A stretch of 64,000 bases of DNA, taken from positions 1 to 64,000 of the forward strand of contig JAUWAB010000005.1 in the NCBI GenBank assembly GCA_030602265.1, read 5' to 3'. Below the pieces are notes generated by a model that was given only the letters and a program-made list of their open reading frames with translations, did not search any database and was not told the DNA's origin. Positions within the stretch are counted from its first letter, which is position 1. The number at the start of each line of letters is the position of its first letter. This stretch comes from Prolixibacteraceae bacterium. Its GTDB lineage: Bacteria > Bacteroidota > Bacteroidia > Bacteroidales > Prolixibacteraceae. Made by a program: the position numbers and the translations under genes. Positions 53,257 through 62,656 of the stretch are shown piece after piece.

Positions 53257-55809
53257 ATGGATTCTCAATTTTCACCCCGAATTAAGGATATTATAGCCTA
53301 CAGCCGGGAAGAAGCGATTCGGCTGGGCAATGATTATATCGGACCGGAACATCTGTTTCTCGGGATTCTCCGTGACGGGGAAGGCCTGGCAACAGAAGTC
53401 CTTGAGTCTTTGGGCATTGACCTGGTACATATTAAAAAGGCCATAGAAAAAAAAGTCCGCGGATCCCGTAAAATTGATCTCGACGCCGATGTGGCCATGT
53501 CTAAAACCGCAGAAAGGGTTTTAAAGGTTATCTATCTTGAAGCCAGGTCTTTCAAGAGTACTTTTGCCAATTCGGGGCATCTGCTCCTGGCTCTTCTCAA
53601 GGAAAACGACAACATTATTGCCAATCTGCTCAATGATGCAGGCGTAAATTATACCCTGATCAAGCAAAGGTTAAATGATTACAAGTCACCCAAATCCAAA
53701 AGCGAATTCCCCGGAGATGAATCTGATGATCCCGACGAAGAATTCTCCAAAAGACAACAGCAAAACAATCCAAAAAAAGGAGTACCACAGAAATCGGATA
53801 CCCCGGTCCTTGATAATTTCGGTGTAGATATCACCAGGCTGGCCGAAGAGAACAGTCTTGATCCGATTGTAGGCCGTGAAAAGGAGATTGAGAGGCTTGC
53901 CCAGATTCTCAGCCGCAGGAAAAAGAACAACCCGGTGCTGATTGGTGAGCCCGGTGTAGGGAAATCAGCCATAGCAGAAGGACTGGCCATCAGAATTGTC
54001 CAGAAAAAAGTCTCCAGGCTGCTTTTCGACAAAAGGGTAATCAGTCTTGATATCGCATCCATTGTTGCCGGGACCAAATACCGGGGACAGTTTGAAGAGC
54101 GCATGAAGGCCATTCTGAACGAGCTGACCAAAGTGAACAATGTCATTCTGTTTATCGACGAAATACATACCATAGTCGGAGCCGGCGGTGCCTCAGGTTC
54201 ACTGGATGCCGCCAATATGCTTAAGCCTGCTCTGGCAAGGGGGGAAATTCAGTGTATCGGTGCCACCACTTTAGATGAATACCGGCAACATATTGAAAAA
54301 GATGGCGCCCTCGAGAGAAGGTTTCAGAAAATCATGGTCGATCCTACCACCGTAGAGGAAACCGTTGAAATCCTGAACAATATCAAATCACGCTACGAAG
54401 ACCATCATAACGTGATTTATACCCCGGAAGCCATTGATGCCTGCGTGAAGCTGACAGCCAGGTACATAACCGACCGTTATCTTCCGGATAAGGCTATTGA
54501 TGCATTAGACGAAGCGGGGTCCAGGGTGCATATCTCCAATATTAATGTACCCGAAAAAATTGTTAAACTGGAGGAAAAAATCGAACAGACCCGCGAAGAA
54601 AAGATCGGTGCAGTGAAGAGTCAGAATTTTGAACTGGCCGCCAATTTCAGGGATAAGGAGAAGAATCTGCTTATGCTCCTCGAAAAGGAAAAGGAGGCCT
54701 GGGAGAAAGAACTCATCAACCATCGTGAAATTGTGGATGAGCATAAAGTTGCCGAGGTGGTCGCGCTGATGTCGGGCATTCCGGTGACACGGATCGCCCA
54801 GGCCGAAGGATTACGGCTAATGAATATGGCCAGTGACCTGAAAGGCAAGGTAATCGGTCAGGAACAGGCTATTGAGAAAGTGGTAAAGGCCATTCAGCGT
54901 AACCGGGCAGGATTGAAAGATCCCAACAGGCCTATCGGTTCATTTATATTTCTCGGGCCTACAGGTGTCGGAAAAACCCAGTTAGCCAAAGTACTGGCAA
55001 CCTACTTGTTCGACTCGACTGATGCATTGATCCGTATCGATATGAGTGAGTATATAGAAAAATTCTCGGTCTCCAGGTTGGTGGGAGCTCCTCCCGGATA
55101 TGTAGGATACGAGGAGGGCGGACAGCTTACCGAAAAGGTCAGGAGAAAGCCTTATGCCGTAGTTCTTCTCGATGAGATTGAAAAAGCACACCCCGACGTA
55201 TTCCACCTGTTGCTCCAGATGCTTGACGAAGGAAGACTTACAGATAGCCTTGGCCGGGTAGTGGATTTCAGGAATACCATAATTATAATGACTTCCAATA
55301 TCGGGAGCCGTGACCTTAAGGATTTCGGAAGGGGCGTCGGGTTCAACCTGGCCAAAACCCCTGAGGATGAAAATGAAAATGCCAAGTATATCATCCAGAA
55401 AGCGCTCAAAAAGGCTTTTGCCCCGGAATTCCTCAACAGGATCGATGATGTGATCATGTTTAATTCCCTGGATAAAAAGCATATCCACCAGATTATCGAT
55501 ATTGAGATTGCAGATCTGTACAAACGCGTGGAATCGCTGAATTATAAACTGAAGATATCTCCTGCGGCCAAGGATTTTATTGCCGACAAGGGCTACGACC
55601 CGCAATTTGGAGCGAGGCCGCTGAAAAGAGCTATCCAGAAATACCTGGAAGACGAGATGGCAGAGATCATAATAAAGGCTAAAATCACCCATGGGGATAC
55701 CATTTCCGTGGGTTTTGACAAGAAGAATGAGAAACTGACCATGAAAATCCTTTCCTCAGGCACCAAAGTGCTTGAAGGATCAGGTAATAAAGAAGAAGAT
55801 CCGGAGTAA
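53257..55809 (+). CDS. clpC: ATP-dependent Clp protease ATPase ClpC
   Basis: An 850-residue Clp/Hsp100 ATPase. The N-terminal Clp-N repeats (about 1-145), AAA-1 with Walker A GEPGVGKSA near residue 229, a UVR-type coiled segment (KSQNFELAANFRDKEKNL, about 450) and AAA-2 with Walker A GPTGVGKTQ near residue 567 are in order, then the ClpB-type C-terminal domain. A VGF tripeptide near residue 695 is the loop that docks on ClpP. It would unfold proteins for degradation by ClpP, with an adaptor binding the N-domain or the UVR segment. ClpP is not in the window. Its stop is directly adjacent to the stop of the convergent SpoIIE gene. Confidence 0.96.
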   Translation: MDSQFSPRIKDIIAYSREEAIRLGNDYIGPEHLFLGILRDGEGLATEVLESLGIDLVHIKKAIEKKVRGSRKIDLDADVAMSKTAERVLKVIYLEARSFKSTFANSGHLLLALLKENDNIIANLLNDAGVNYTLIKQRLNDYKSPKSKSEFPGDESDDPDEEFSKRQQQNNPKKGVPQKSDTPVLDNFGVDITRLAEENSLDPIVGREKEIERLAQILSRRKKNNPVLIGEPGVGKSAIAEGLAIRIVQKKVSRLLFDKRVISLDIASIVAGTKYRGQFEERMKAILNELTKVNNVILFIDEIHTIVGAGGASGSLDAANMLKPALARGEIQCIGATTLDEYRQHIEKDGALERRFQKIMVDPTTVEETVEILNNIKSRYEDHHNVIYTPEAIDACVKLTARYITDRYLPDKAIDALDEAGSRVHISNINVPEKIVKLEEKIEQTREEKIGAVKSQNFELAANFRDKEKNLLMLLEKEKEAWEKELINHREIVDEHKVAEVVALMSGIPVTRIAQAEGLRLMNMASDLKGKVIGQEQAIEKVVKAIQRNRAGLKDPNRPIGSFIFLGPTGVGKTQLAKVLATYLFDSTDALIRIDMSEYIEKFSVSRLVGAPPGYVGYEEGGQLTEKVRRKPYAVVLLDEIEKAHPDVFHLLLQMLDEGRLTDSLGRVVDFRNTIIIMTSNIGSRDLKDFGRGVGFNLAKTPEDENENAKYIIQKALKKAFAPEFLNRIDDVIMFNSLDKKHIHQIIDIEIADLYKRVESLNYKLKISPAAKDFIADKGYDPQFGARPLKRAIQKYLEDEMAEIIIKAKITHGDTISVGFDKKNEKLTMKILSSGTKVLEGSGNKEEDPE

Positions 55810-57744
55810 TCAGCCCGTCAGGCTGACATCATCAGCTTTACCGGCAAAGTCATATTTCACGATCATCAGGCTGAGGTCGTCAATATCAGGCCCGTTCCCC
55901 CTGAAATGATCCACATGCCGGAGGAGTTTTTGCGCAAGTTCCTCCGGCATGTCGTTTTTATGTATCCTTATGATATTCCGAAGATGTTCCTCACCGAACC
56001 GGTTGCCTTCCTGGTTCGTCTGATCTGTAATTCCGTCGGTATACAAGACTAGTTTATCACCTGGCTTCATATGGATAACCGATTCATCGTAATTTCTCTC
56101 CGGATAGAGCCCTAACGGCAAACCATGTGGTTTGTCAAGAATCTCAATTTTTCCGGATTTCCTTAGGACATATGCCGGGGTATGACCTGCATTGCAGAAC
56201 CTCATGGTACCTTCTTCGATATTCAGGATTGCCAGAAACAGGGTTATAAAGAACTGGTTGTGGTTATTCCGGCATAACACACGGTTGGCTTTTTTTGCAA
56301 TTATCCCGGGACTGTTTCCTACAGAAAAGCTTTTGATAAACGTATGGGCCACTCCCATAAACAGAGCTGCCGGCACGCCTGATCCGGATACGTCCCCGAT
56401 AGTAATCAGCATATTTTTATCGTCGACCATAAAAAAGTCATACAGGTCGCCGCTTACCATATTTGCCGGTCTGAAAACCGAATAGACTGAAACGCCTTTG
56501 TCATTGAGTTCCCAGTTCCCTTCCGGAGGGATAATACTTTTCTGAATCTCAGAAGCGATAAGCAGTTCTTGTGCGTACCGTTCGCTCTTTATCTGCGATT
56601 CGGCTTCATTGACCCTGAACTTCTCATAGGTTTTCTGGAGCCGTTTCAGACTGTTTGACAAGGCTTCTGCTTCATTTCGTATCTGCCCTTCTTTCTCTGC
56701 ATAATCCGTAGAAAATGAATGTATCTCCTGAGCAACCCTGGAAAGAGGCTTCATTATTCGGCTGGTGATATAAAATATTGTGGCAAATATAGCTGTGATT
56801 ACCAGCACAAGAATGATCGACATCCTGATCAGTAACCAGTATAGATCCTTGTTCAGCTCCCTGTATGGAATGGTAGTGGCAAGTACCCATCCGGTGTAAG
56901 GCATCTTCATGTGGTATGCCAATGCGGGAGCATGTTTAAGCAGATCGGGATATACTGTAATGGAACCAAAATCTTCATTCATGAATCTGTCCAGTTCTTC
57001 TTTTTCACCTTTAAAAACCGCCGGCGGAAGAGCATACAGATTCCGGTTAAGCACAAGCTCCTTCATGGGATGCGTAATAAAAGTACCCTTAGCGGAAATC
57101 AGAAAAGCAAATCCCTCCTGCCCTATCTTTGTTTGCAGGATAAGCTTGTTCATAAAATCCAGGGAAATCTCGCAGGCTACATAGCCTTCCATCATGCCGG
57201 GATCGTCAGAAAGCTGATGAGTAAACGGCAGAAAATAGAGTACCATGAGGTCACTGTCCCTGGGACATAAATAAGGGTCGCTCCAACCCGGAATTCCCGC
57301 TTCCAGCATAGGGGCCAGAACCTTATTCATACCTGCGCAGACACAATCTCTTCCATATATCCTGCTGAAATAGGGTTCACCCTCATTTTTGTCTGTAATA
57401 AAAAGTCCATTATTCCTTTCCACCGTTTTTTTTACCATGATGCTGATGGAAGTAATGTATTCGTACCGGTCAACAATATTGCCTAAAAGTCCGGAGAGCT
57501 GCTCAAATCGGTAAAGATGAGGAATCTGATGGGAAAGATTGTTCGTTATCTCCTGTATGGTTACGATTTTTTCATTTACTGAACCAATAATCCTTGTACT
57601 GGTGGTAATGGCACTATTCTCGGCATTCTTCCTGATCAAGTCCCTGTTGTAGCTGAAAGAACCATAAGTAAAAATGCCAAAAACGATAATAAAGAATACT
57701 GATATGTACATACCTAACTGATAGGCAGCAGGTTTATCCGACAT
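55810..57744 (-). CDS. Cache/HAMP/SpoIIE-type sensor phosphatase
   Basis: A 644-residue membrane sensor. An N-terminal helix (MYISVFFIIVFGIFTYG) is followed by a periplasmic double-Cache-like sensor (about 35-300: DPYLCPRDSDLMVLYFLPFTH, EGYVACEISLDFM, GFAFLISAKGTFITHP). A second helix (ILVLVITAIFATIFYIT) leads to a HAMP linker, a coiled coil and a PP2C-type SpoIIE domain (about 395-635) with the metal ligands in VSGDLYDFF, IGDVSGSGVPAA, YTDGITDQTN and DIDDLSLMIV. It should remove phosphate from a Ser or Thr in a partner (often an anti-sigma antagonist) in answer to an external ligand. No partner STAS or anti-sigma gene is nearby. The gene abuts clpC stop to stop. Confidence 0.9.
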   Translation of the reverse strand: MSDKPAAYQLGMYISVFFIIVFGIFTYGSFSYNRDLIRKNAENSAITTSTRIIGSVNEKIVTIQEITNNLSHQIPHLYRFEQLSGLLGNIVDRYEYITSISIMVKKTVERNNGLFITDKNEGEPYFSRIYGRDCVCAGMNKVLAPMLEAGIPGWSDPYLCPRDSDLMVLYFLPFTHQLSDDPGMMEGYVACEISLDFMNKLILQTKIGQEGFAFLISAKGTFITHPMKELVLNRNLYALPPAVFKGEKEELDRFMNEDFGSITVYPDLLKHAPALAYHMKMPYTGWVLATTIPYRELNKDLYWLLIRMSIILVLVITAIFATIFYITSRIMKPLSRVAQEIHSFSTDYAEKEGQIRNEAEALSNSLKRLQKTYEKFRVNEAESQIKSERYAQELLIASEIQKSIIPPEGNWELNDKGVSVYSVFRPANMVSGDLYDFFMVDDKNMLITIGDVSGSGVPAALFMGVAHTFIKSFSVGNSPGIIAKKANRVLCRNNHNQFFITLFLAILNIEEGTMRFCNAGHTPAYVLRKSGKIEILDKPHGLPLGLYPERNYDESVIHMKPGDKLVLYTDGITDQTNQEGNRFGEEHLRNIIRIHKNDMPEELAQKLLRHVDHFRGNGPDIDDLSLMIVKYDFAGKADDVSLTG

Positions 57745-57842
57745 AATTGAATATTATCCTTATCCAAGATCAATTTAAGCATTTTTTTTGAATAATACTG
57801 AATCTGATAAGGAATAATCCGATTATGAGAATATTTATCAAT

Positions 57843-57874
57843 AAAAAAGCTGCACTTATATGGCAGCTTTTTTT
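57843..57874 (-). terminator. Terminator between fabG and the SpoIIE gene
   Basis: AAAAAAGCTGC (57843-57853) and GCAGCTTTTTT (57863-57873) form a stem with a nine-base loop, and T-runs on both strands. It ends fabG transcription, 21 bases past its stop. Confidence 0.85.
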
Positions 57875-57894
57875 ATTGATAGCGAGTGTTTTAA

Positions 57895-58647
57895 TCAGGT
57901 TTTCATTGCACCACAGACGCTGATCACCTGTCCGCTGACATACGATGAAAGGTCTGAGGCCAGGAAGAGTGCTACCCTGGCAACCTCTTCAGGTGTTCCT
58001 CCCCTTTTCAGTGGAATGGAATCTTCCCAGGCTTTTCTGGCATCTTCAGGAATTTTTCCGGTCATTTCCGTGATAATAAACCCGGGAGCGATGGCATTGG
58101 AACGAATTCCCCTTGAACCGAGTTCACGTGCAATTGACTTGGTAAATCCAATAATTCCGGCTTTTGAGGCAGAATAGTTGCTTTGTCCTGCGTTTCCGCT
58201 TACACCCACAACCGAACTTAGGTTGATGATCGATCCTGACTTTTGTTTCAGCATAATTTTCTGGGCAGCCTTTGTAAAGTTGAAAACCGACTTCAGGTTT
58301 ACGTTAATTACGGCGTCCCACTGTTCTTCGGTCATTCTCATCAGCAGGGTGTCCTTGGTGATACCGGCATTGTTCACCAGCACGTCAATCGCTCCGAAAT
58401 CCTCAATGATCCGGTTGACCACCCGGTCTGTATCGCTGAAACTGCTGGCATCCGAGGCATAACCCTTCGCCTTGACGCCAAATGCATTCAGTTCGGCCTC
58501 AGTGGCCTTCATATTATCATCTTCAAACAGGTCGGTGAATGCCACATTGCATCCTTCGCTGGCAAAACAGATGGCAATGGCTTTGCCGATACCACGGGAA
58601 GCCCCGGTTACAATAGCTGTTTTTCCTTCCAGTAATTTCATACGCAT
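57895..58647 (-). CDS. fabG: 3-oxoacyl-[acyl-carrier-protein] reductase FabG
   Basis: A 250-residue short-chain dehydrogenase. The NADP site is TGASRGIGKAIA (about 13-24), NNAGITKD follows, and the Ser-Tyr-Lys triad is in INLSSVVGVSG and QSNYSASKAG. C-terminal FIITEMTGKIPED and SYVSGQVISVCGAM complete the FabG pattern. It reduces 3-oxoacyl-ACP in fatty acid synthesis. The start could also be the second ATG (58641). It is monocistronic here, with a good promoter at 58742-58772 and a terminator; other fab genes are not in the window. Confidence 0.93.
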   Translation of the reverse strand: MRMKLLEGKTAIVTGASRGIGKAIAICFASEGCNVAFTDLFEDDNMKATEAELNAFGVKAKGYASDASSFSDTDRVVNRIIEDFGAIDVLVNNAGITKDTLLMRMTEEQWDAVINVNLKSVFNFTKAAQKIMLKQKSGSIINLSSVVGVSGNAGQSNYSASKAGIIGFTKSIARELGSRGIRSNAIAPGFIITEMTGKIPEDARKAWEDSIPLKRGGTPEEVARVALFLASDLSSYVSGQVISVCGAMKT

Positions 58648-58741
58648 TTTTCAATTTAAATTGTTGGAATTATGTTTTTCACACAGCATTCAGCTGAAAA
58701 TGCCGTTGAAATGAAGAAGCAGTCTCCTGCTTCCAGGCATG

Positions 58742-58772
58742 CAAATATAATGTTTATCCCTCCAAATGCAGA
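58742..58772 (-). promoter_or_regulatory. Bacteroidota promoter for fabG
   Basis: On the minus strand TCTG (58772-58769), a 19-base spacer and TATATTTG (58749-58742). The -7 box is perfect and the -33 is one mismatch from TTTG. Confidence 0.6.
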
Positions 58773-58935
58773 TTTATTCCTGTTTGGAGATCGTTTTATA
58801 CAGATGAGCCGGTTCTGCTTCTGAAAAAATGAACGATTTAATTTAATTATTCAGGAAATTATCCGGTGTTTAACCCTGAGGTATATGCCTGGTGAATCGG
58901 ACAGACTGGTGTACCATTGAATGAAGGTAATTTAC

Positions 58936-58943
58936 TAACTTTG
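58936..58943 (+). promoter_or_regulatory. -7 box (TAACTTTG) ahead of mnmE
   Basis: A perfect TAnnTTTG box 29 bases before the ATG at 58972. No clear -33 element was found. Confidence 0.45.
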
Positions 58944-58971
58944 CCCCGTTAAAACAGGAAAATTCATATCA

Positions 58972-60363
58972 ATGCTTGACCAGTCAACAATTTGTGCCAT
59001 CTCAACGCCGGCAGGTACGGGCGGAATTGCGGTCATCAGGGTATCCGGAGCCGATGCGGTAAATATTTGCAGCAGGCTTTTTAAAGCTCATTCAGGCCGG
59101 ACACTTCAGGACCAGGAACCCAACACCTTGTCGGTTGGCTATTTCATCCATGCGGGCGAAATCGTTGATGAGGTAGTTACAGGCCTGTTTAGATCCCCCA
59201 GGTCGTTTACGGGTGAAGACATGGTGGAGATATCCTGCCACGGTTCGGTTTATATTCAGCAAACCATCCTTCAGTGTCTCATCGGGGAAGGGGCCAGACT
59301 GGCCATGCCGGGTGAGTTCACCCAGAGGGCATTCCTCAACGGCAAGATGGACCTCAGCCAGGCCGAAGCTGTTGCAGATCTCATTGCCTCGACGACCAGT
59401 GCATCGCATAAAACTGCCCTGAGACAAATGCGGGGCGGCTTTTCAGAAGAGATCAGGAGTCTGCGGCAGCAATTGCTGAAATTCGCGGCATTAGTCGAAC
59501 TGGAACTTGATTTCAGCGAGGAGGATGTGGAATTTGCAGACAGAAGCCAGCTCAATTTGCTCGTAAGCGATATCGGATCGCTGATAAAAAAACTCATGGA
59601 CTCTTTCAGGCTTGGAAATGCCATCAAAAACGGCATTCCGGTGGTAATTGCAGGAGAAACCAACGTCGGAAAAAGTACCCTGCTGAATGTGCTTCTGAAC
59701 GAGGAGAAGGCCATTGTCAGCGATATTCACGGCACTACCCGGGATGTTATTGAGGATGTAGTCAACATTCATGGTACAGCATTCCGGTTTTTCGACACAG
59801 CAGGTATCCGCGAGACCTCGGATGCCATCGAAACCATTGGGATCGAACGCACCTATGACAAACTCCGTCAGGCTGAAATCATATTGCTGGTGGTAGACCT
59901 GACCAATCCGGCAGAACTTGTGCTTCAGCGAATCAACAATATCCGGAGCCACACCGATAAACAACACCTGATCATTGTAGCCAACAAAATAGACAAGGCG
60001 CTTGAAGAAACGCTTCAGGCAGTAAAGGGTATACCACTGAAAGACAACGAGGATGTTGTTTTTATTTCGGCCAAAAGCAGGGTTAATACAGACGAGCTGA
60101 TTGACCGGATGCGGGAAACCCTGTCACTCGACAAGGTCGACAGTGAAGATGTCATTGTAACCAATATGCGGCACTATGAGGCGCTTGGCAAAGCCTGGGA
60201 GGCTATTGTCAGGGTAGGCAGCGGACTGGATCAGATGATTTCGGGCGATTTGCTTGCGCAGGATATACGGGAATGTCTGCACTATTTAGGCACAATCGTC
60301 GGGGATGTTACCGAAGACGAAGTCCTTGGGTATATCTTCAAGCATTTCTGTATCGGGAAATAA
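58972..60363 (+). CDS. mnmE: tRNA modification GTPase MnmE
   Basis: A 463-residue protein, full length. The N-terminal tetrahydrofolate-binding domain (DQSTICAISTPAGTGGIAVIRVSG onward) is followed by a helical domain with the embedded G domain: GETNVGKST (G1), HGTTRDV (G2), DTAGIRETSD (G3), NKID (G4) and SAKS (G5). The chain ends in the invariant CIGK, whose Cys is needed for activity. With MnmG it makes the 5-carboxymethylaminomethyl group on wobble uridine of tRNA. mnmG is not in the window. Its stop lies two bases from the stop of the convergent FKBP gene. Confidence 0.97.
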   Translation: MLDQSTICAISTPAGTGGIAVIRVSGADAVNICSRLFKAHSGRTLQDQEPNTLSVGYFIHAGEIVDEVVTGLFRSPRSFTGEDMVEISCHGSVYIQQTILQCLIGEGARLAMPGEFTQRAFLNGKMDLSQAEAVADLIASTTSASHKTALRQMRGGFSEEIRSLRQQLLKFAALVELELDFSEEDVEFADRSQLNLLVSDIGSLIKKLMDSFRLGNAIKNGIPVVIAGETNVGKSTLLNVLLNEEKAIVSDIHGTTRDVIEDVVNIHGTAFRFFDTAGIRETSDAIETIGIERTYDKLRQAEIILLVVDLTNPAELVLQRINNIRSHTDKQHLIIVANKIDKALEETLQAVKGIPLKDNEDVVFISAKSRVNTDELIDRMRETLSLDKVDSEDVIVTNMRHYEALGKAWEAIVRVGSGLDQMISGDLLAQDIRECLHYLGTIVGDVTEDEVLGYIFKHFCIGK

Positions 60364-60364
60364 A

Positions 60365-60883
60365 TCAGTTTGACCCTTTAATGACCTTGTGAATCCTTAC
60401 CTCAAACAGCAGGGTACTGAAAGCGGGAATACTGGCACCTGCCCCGTTCTGACCATATCCAATCTGAGATGGGACAATCATGTGGGCGACAGTCCCTAAC
60501 TGCATAAACTTAACTCCTTCATTTAATCCCTCAACCACTGAAGAACCATTAGGCGGGGTTACGGTAAAACGAAGCGGATCATAGAAGTGACCTTTCTCGT
60601 TAATATTAAAGTCAACCAGCGCACTGTCTCTGAGCCGGTAAGTCTTGTAGTAGATATCCACAACATCACCGGCTTTAATGGTGTCGCCAGTTCCCTTCTG
60701 TACTTCAATATAGTACAGTCCCGACGAAGTGGGTTTTACCGTGATGTTGTTATCCTTGATGTACTTGTCTAACAGATCCAGTTCCCTCTCCCGCAGTTTG
60801 CCAAGGGAATTGTCATCACAAGCGGTCAGCGACAAAATGGCGCCTACAATAAGAAAAAGTACCGAATTTTTTAGTGTTGTCAT
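60365..60883 (-). CDS. FKBP-type lipoprotein with a degenerate active site
   Basis: A 172-residue lipoprotein; the lipobox LTAC places the acylated Cys at residue 22. An N-terminal helical segment (LRERELDLLDKYIKDNNI) is followed by an FKBP domain (about 75-172: VVDIYYKTYRL, FTVTPPNGSSVVEGLNEGVKFMQLG, VPSQIGYGQNGAGASIPAFSTLLFEV). The Trp usually found in the VxxGWxxG motif is Leu here (VVEGLNEG), and the usual FD pair after the first strands is changed, so prolyl isomerase activity may be weak. It resembles GldI-type Bacteroidota FKBPs. Its neighbour downstream in the window is a paralogue with a normal active site. Confidence 0.85.
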   Translation of the reverse strand: MTTLKNSVLFLIVGAILSLTACDDNSLGKLRERELDLLDKYIKDNNITVKPTSSGLYYIEVQKGTGDTIKAGDVVDIYYKTYRLRDSALVDFNINEKGHFYDPLRFTVTPPNGSSVVEGLNEGVKFMQLGTVAHMIVPSQIGYGQNGAGASIPAFSTLLFEVRIHKVIKGSN

Positions 60884-60934
60884 GTGTAATATATTTTCCT
60901 GTTATCAGGTTTCAATGGTAAAAAAATCTATAAA

Positions 60935-61450
60935 TTAGTTGGCTTTGGGCCTGATATTCATCATTTTGGCGACAAAAACCAGAGGGGTATAGGGCGGAAT
61001 AGAAAAACCCGCTCCTTTGCTGCCGTATGCAAGGGAGGACGGTACAATAAACTCTACCCTTCTTCCTTTGTTCATAATGGCCATAATATCATCCCAGCCT
61101 TCGATCATGTTATCTACCTTATAAATAAAATGATAAGTTGAATCTGTTGAATGGAATACGGATGAATCAAACAAGGTTCCGTTCACCAGATATCCGGCGT
61201 ACATTACAGAAAGGGTGTCACCCGCCTGAGGAAAATTACCGCTTCCGTTGTCGATGTTTACATAAAAGACCCCTTTGGCTGTAGTATCTACATTATAACC
61301 CTTCTGTATCAGGTTTGTAATATAATCATTCAAAAGCTGCCTTTCCCTTTCTGGTGTATATTCATTATCTTTTGAAGTCAGACACGATGTAGCCAGTAAA
61401 GCCACAATCAGTCCTGCACCCAGAAATTTTCCAAAAACGCTGAATCTCAT
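60935..61450 (-). CDS. FKBP-type peptidyl-prolyl isomerase lipoprotein
   Basis: A 171-residue lipoprotein. The start at 61450 (MRFSVFGKFLGAGLIVALLATSC) is chosen over an ATG at 61504, as it gives a normal lipoprotein signal with the acylated Cys at residue 23. The N-terminal RERQLLNDYITNLIQKGYNV helix and the FKBP domain resemble the neighbouring paralogue, but the active-site Tyr, Phe-Asp and Trp are kept (YAGYLVNGTLFDSS and MIEGWDDIM). It likely acts on folding of outer-membrane or periplasmic proteins. Upstream is the DHH phosphoesterase gene; the two FKBP genes are 51 bases apart and likely share a transcript. Confidence 0.9.
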   Translation of the reverse strand: MRFSVFGKFLGAGLIVALLATSCLTSKDNEYTPERERQLLNDYITNLIQKGYNVDTTAKGVFYVNIDNGSGNFPQAGDTLSVMYAGYLVNGTLFDSSVFHSTDSTYHFIYKVDNMIEGWDDIMAIMNKGRRVEFIVPSSLAYGSKGAGFSIPPYTPLVFVAKMMNIRPKAN

Positions 61451-61512
61451 TTTTATATCTTTTAGTTTTTTATACCGGTTATCGAATATGCAGGGAACCT
61501 TCATCCCTCATT

Positions 61513-62550
61513 TTAAACATTATTTAATTGATGTAAATATCCGGGTAAAAGTTGCGTAAACTTTTCCAAAGTTTCATTCATACTCATTTTTATTTCCCCA
61601 CCTGCTGCATTTAAATGTCCGCCACCGTTAAAATGGTCGGCACAAAAGGCATTTGACGGAAAACTCCCTTTTGACCTCAGGGAAACTTTCACATAACCTT
61701 CCTTTTCTATAAACAACGCACTGAAGATTATATTGCTGACAGACAATGGAATATTTACAAATCCTTCGGTATCCCCGGGTACAAAATTATACTTTTTTAG
61801 TTCATCGCGGGTAAGGGCGATATATCCTGTGCGGAATTCAGGTAAAATTACCATTTTCTCCATCATGCTGTATCCCATGAGCCGGAGCCGGTCTGCAGAA
61901 AAATTGTGGTAAACTTTACTGTGAATACTTTCGGTATCGATATTCCATGTCATCAGGGCTGTCAGCACTTTATAGAGATTCGGCCGCGAGGTGTTGTGAC
62001 TGAATGATCCGGTATCGGTCATGATACCGGTATATAAAGCTTCAGCGGCGTGGAGGTCAATGCCTCTCTCCCACCCTGCAGCAACCACCAGATCGTAAAC
62101 CAGCTCGGCCGAAGAACTGTAAGACGGCTCAGATACTGTAAAATGGCAGAAATCTGCCGGATACGGATGATGGTCTACCATGATGCGGGTTCCGGCAAAT
62201 GAATTGATGGTATTTTCCATTTCATCGGCCCTCCGTGCTTCATTGAAATCAACACAAATCATTATACTGCACTGATTTATAAAATGCTCAGCCGTTTTTT
62301 TCTTTTTCTGGTAATTGATTATGTCGACATGCCCGTTTAACCAGGCAAGAAAACCAGGATAGTCATTGGGTGTGATGATCTTGACAAACTGCCCCAGGTT
62401 CTTGAGTACCACCGCAAGACCGTAGGCTGAACCGATGGCGTCGCCATCGGGATTTGAATGGGGAACGATCACTACAGGCCTGGTGTTGTTACTGAATAAT
62501 TCAGTTAAGCCATTAATTATTTCATTTCCAGTATTTTCCAAAATCTTCAT
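61513..62550 (-). CDS. DHH-family phosphoesterase, NrnA-like
   Basis: A 345-residue protein. The start at 62550 (MKILENTGNEIING) is preferred, since the 30 extra residues from the ATG at 62640 lie before the family's usual N-terminus. The DHH domain has VVIVPHSNPDGDAIGSAYG, MICVDFNEA and RIMVDHHPY; the DHHA1 domain ends GGGHLNAAGGEI. These are the motifs of bifunctional oligoribonuclease/3'-phosphoadenosine phosphatase (NrnA), which degrades nanoRNAs and pAp with manganese. Its promoter box (TATATTTG on the minus strand, 62571-62564) leaves a leader of only about eight bases. Confidence 0.92.
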   Translation of the reverse strand: MKILENTGNEIINGLTELFSNNTRPVVIVPHSNPDGDAIGSAYGLAVVLKNLGQFVKIITPNDYPGFLAWLNGHVDIINYQKKKKTAEHFINQCSIMICVDFNEARRADEMENTINSFAGTRIMVDHHPYPADFCHFTVSEPSYSSSAELVYDLVVAAGWERGIDLHAAEALYTGIMTDTGSFSHNTSRPNLYKVLTALMTWNIDTESIHSKVYHNFSADRLRLMGYSMMEKMVILPEFRTGYIALTRDELKKYNFVPGDTEGFVNIPLSVSNIIFSALFIEKEGYVKVSLRSKGSFPSNAFCADHFNGGGHLNAAGGEIKMSMNETLEKFTQLLPGYLHQLNNV

Positions 62551-62563
62551 TTTTTCCAGGATG

Positions 62564-62571
62564 CAAATATA
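62564..62571 (-). promoter_or_regulatory. -7 box (TATATTTG) ahead of the NrnA-like gene
   Basis: A perfect box on the minus strand that ends 14 bases before the ATG at 62550. No clear -33 partner was found. The transcript leader would be very short. Confidence 0.4.
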
Positions 62572-62656
62572 AGAAATATAGTAAGGAAGCCCAGACGCCC
62601 GGAGGTTAAATTTTGTTATCTTCGCCACTTCGAAAATCACCTAATAAAGAGCATAT

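Larger units (their letters stand above)
58648..58971. other. Intergenic region between fabG and mnmE
   Basis: The divergent fabG and mnmE promoters lie here (TATATTTG on the minus strand at 58749-58742 with TCTG at 58772-58769; TAACTTTG on the plus strand at 58936-58943). No other feature is seen; the leader of about 90 bases before fabG has no recognisable structure. Confidence 0.45.

Noticed and set aside
54982-55692. 236-codon open frame on the minus strand
   Set aside because: Antisense to the second ATPase domain of clpC, with no recognisable domain.
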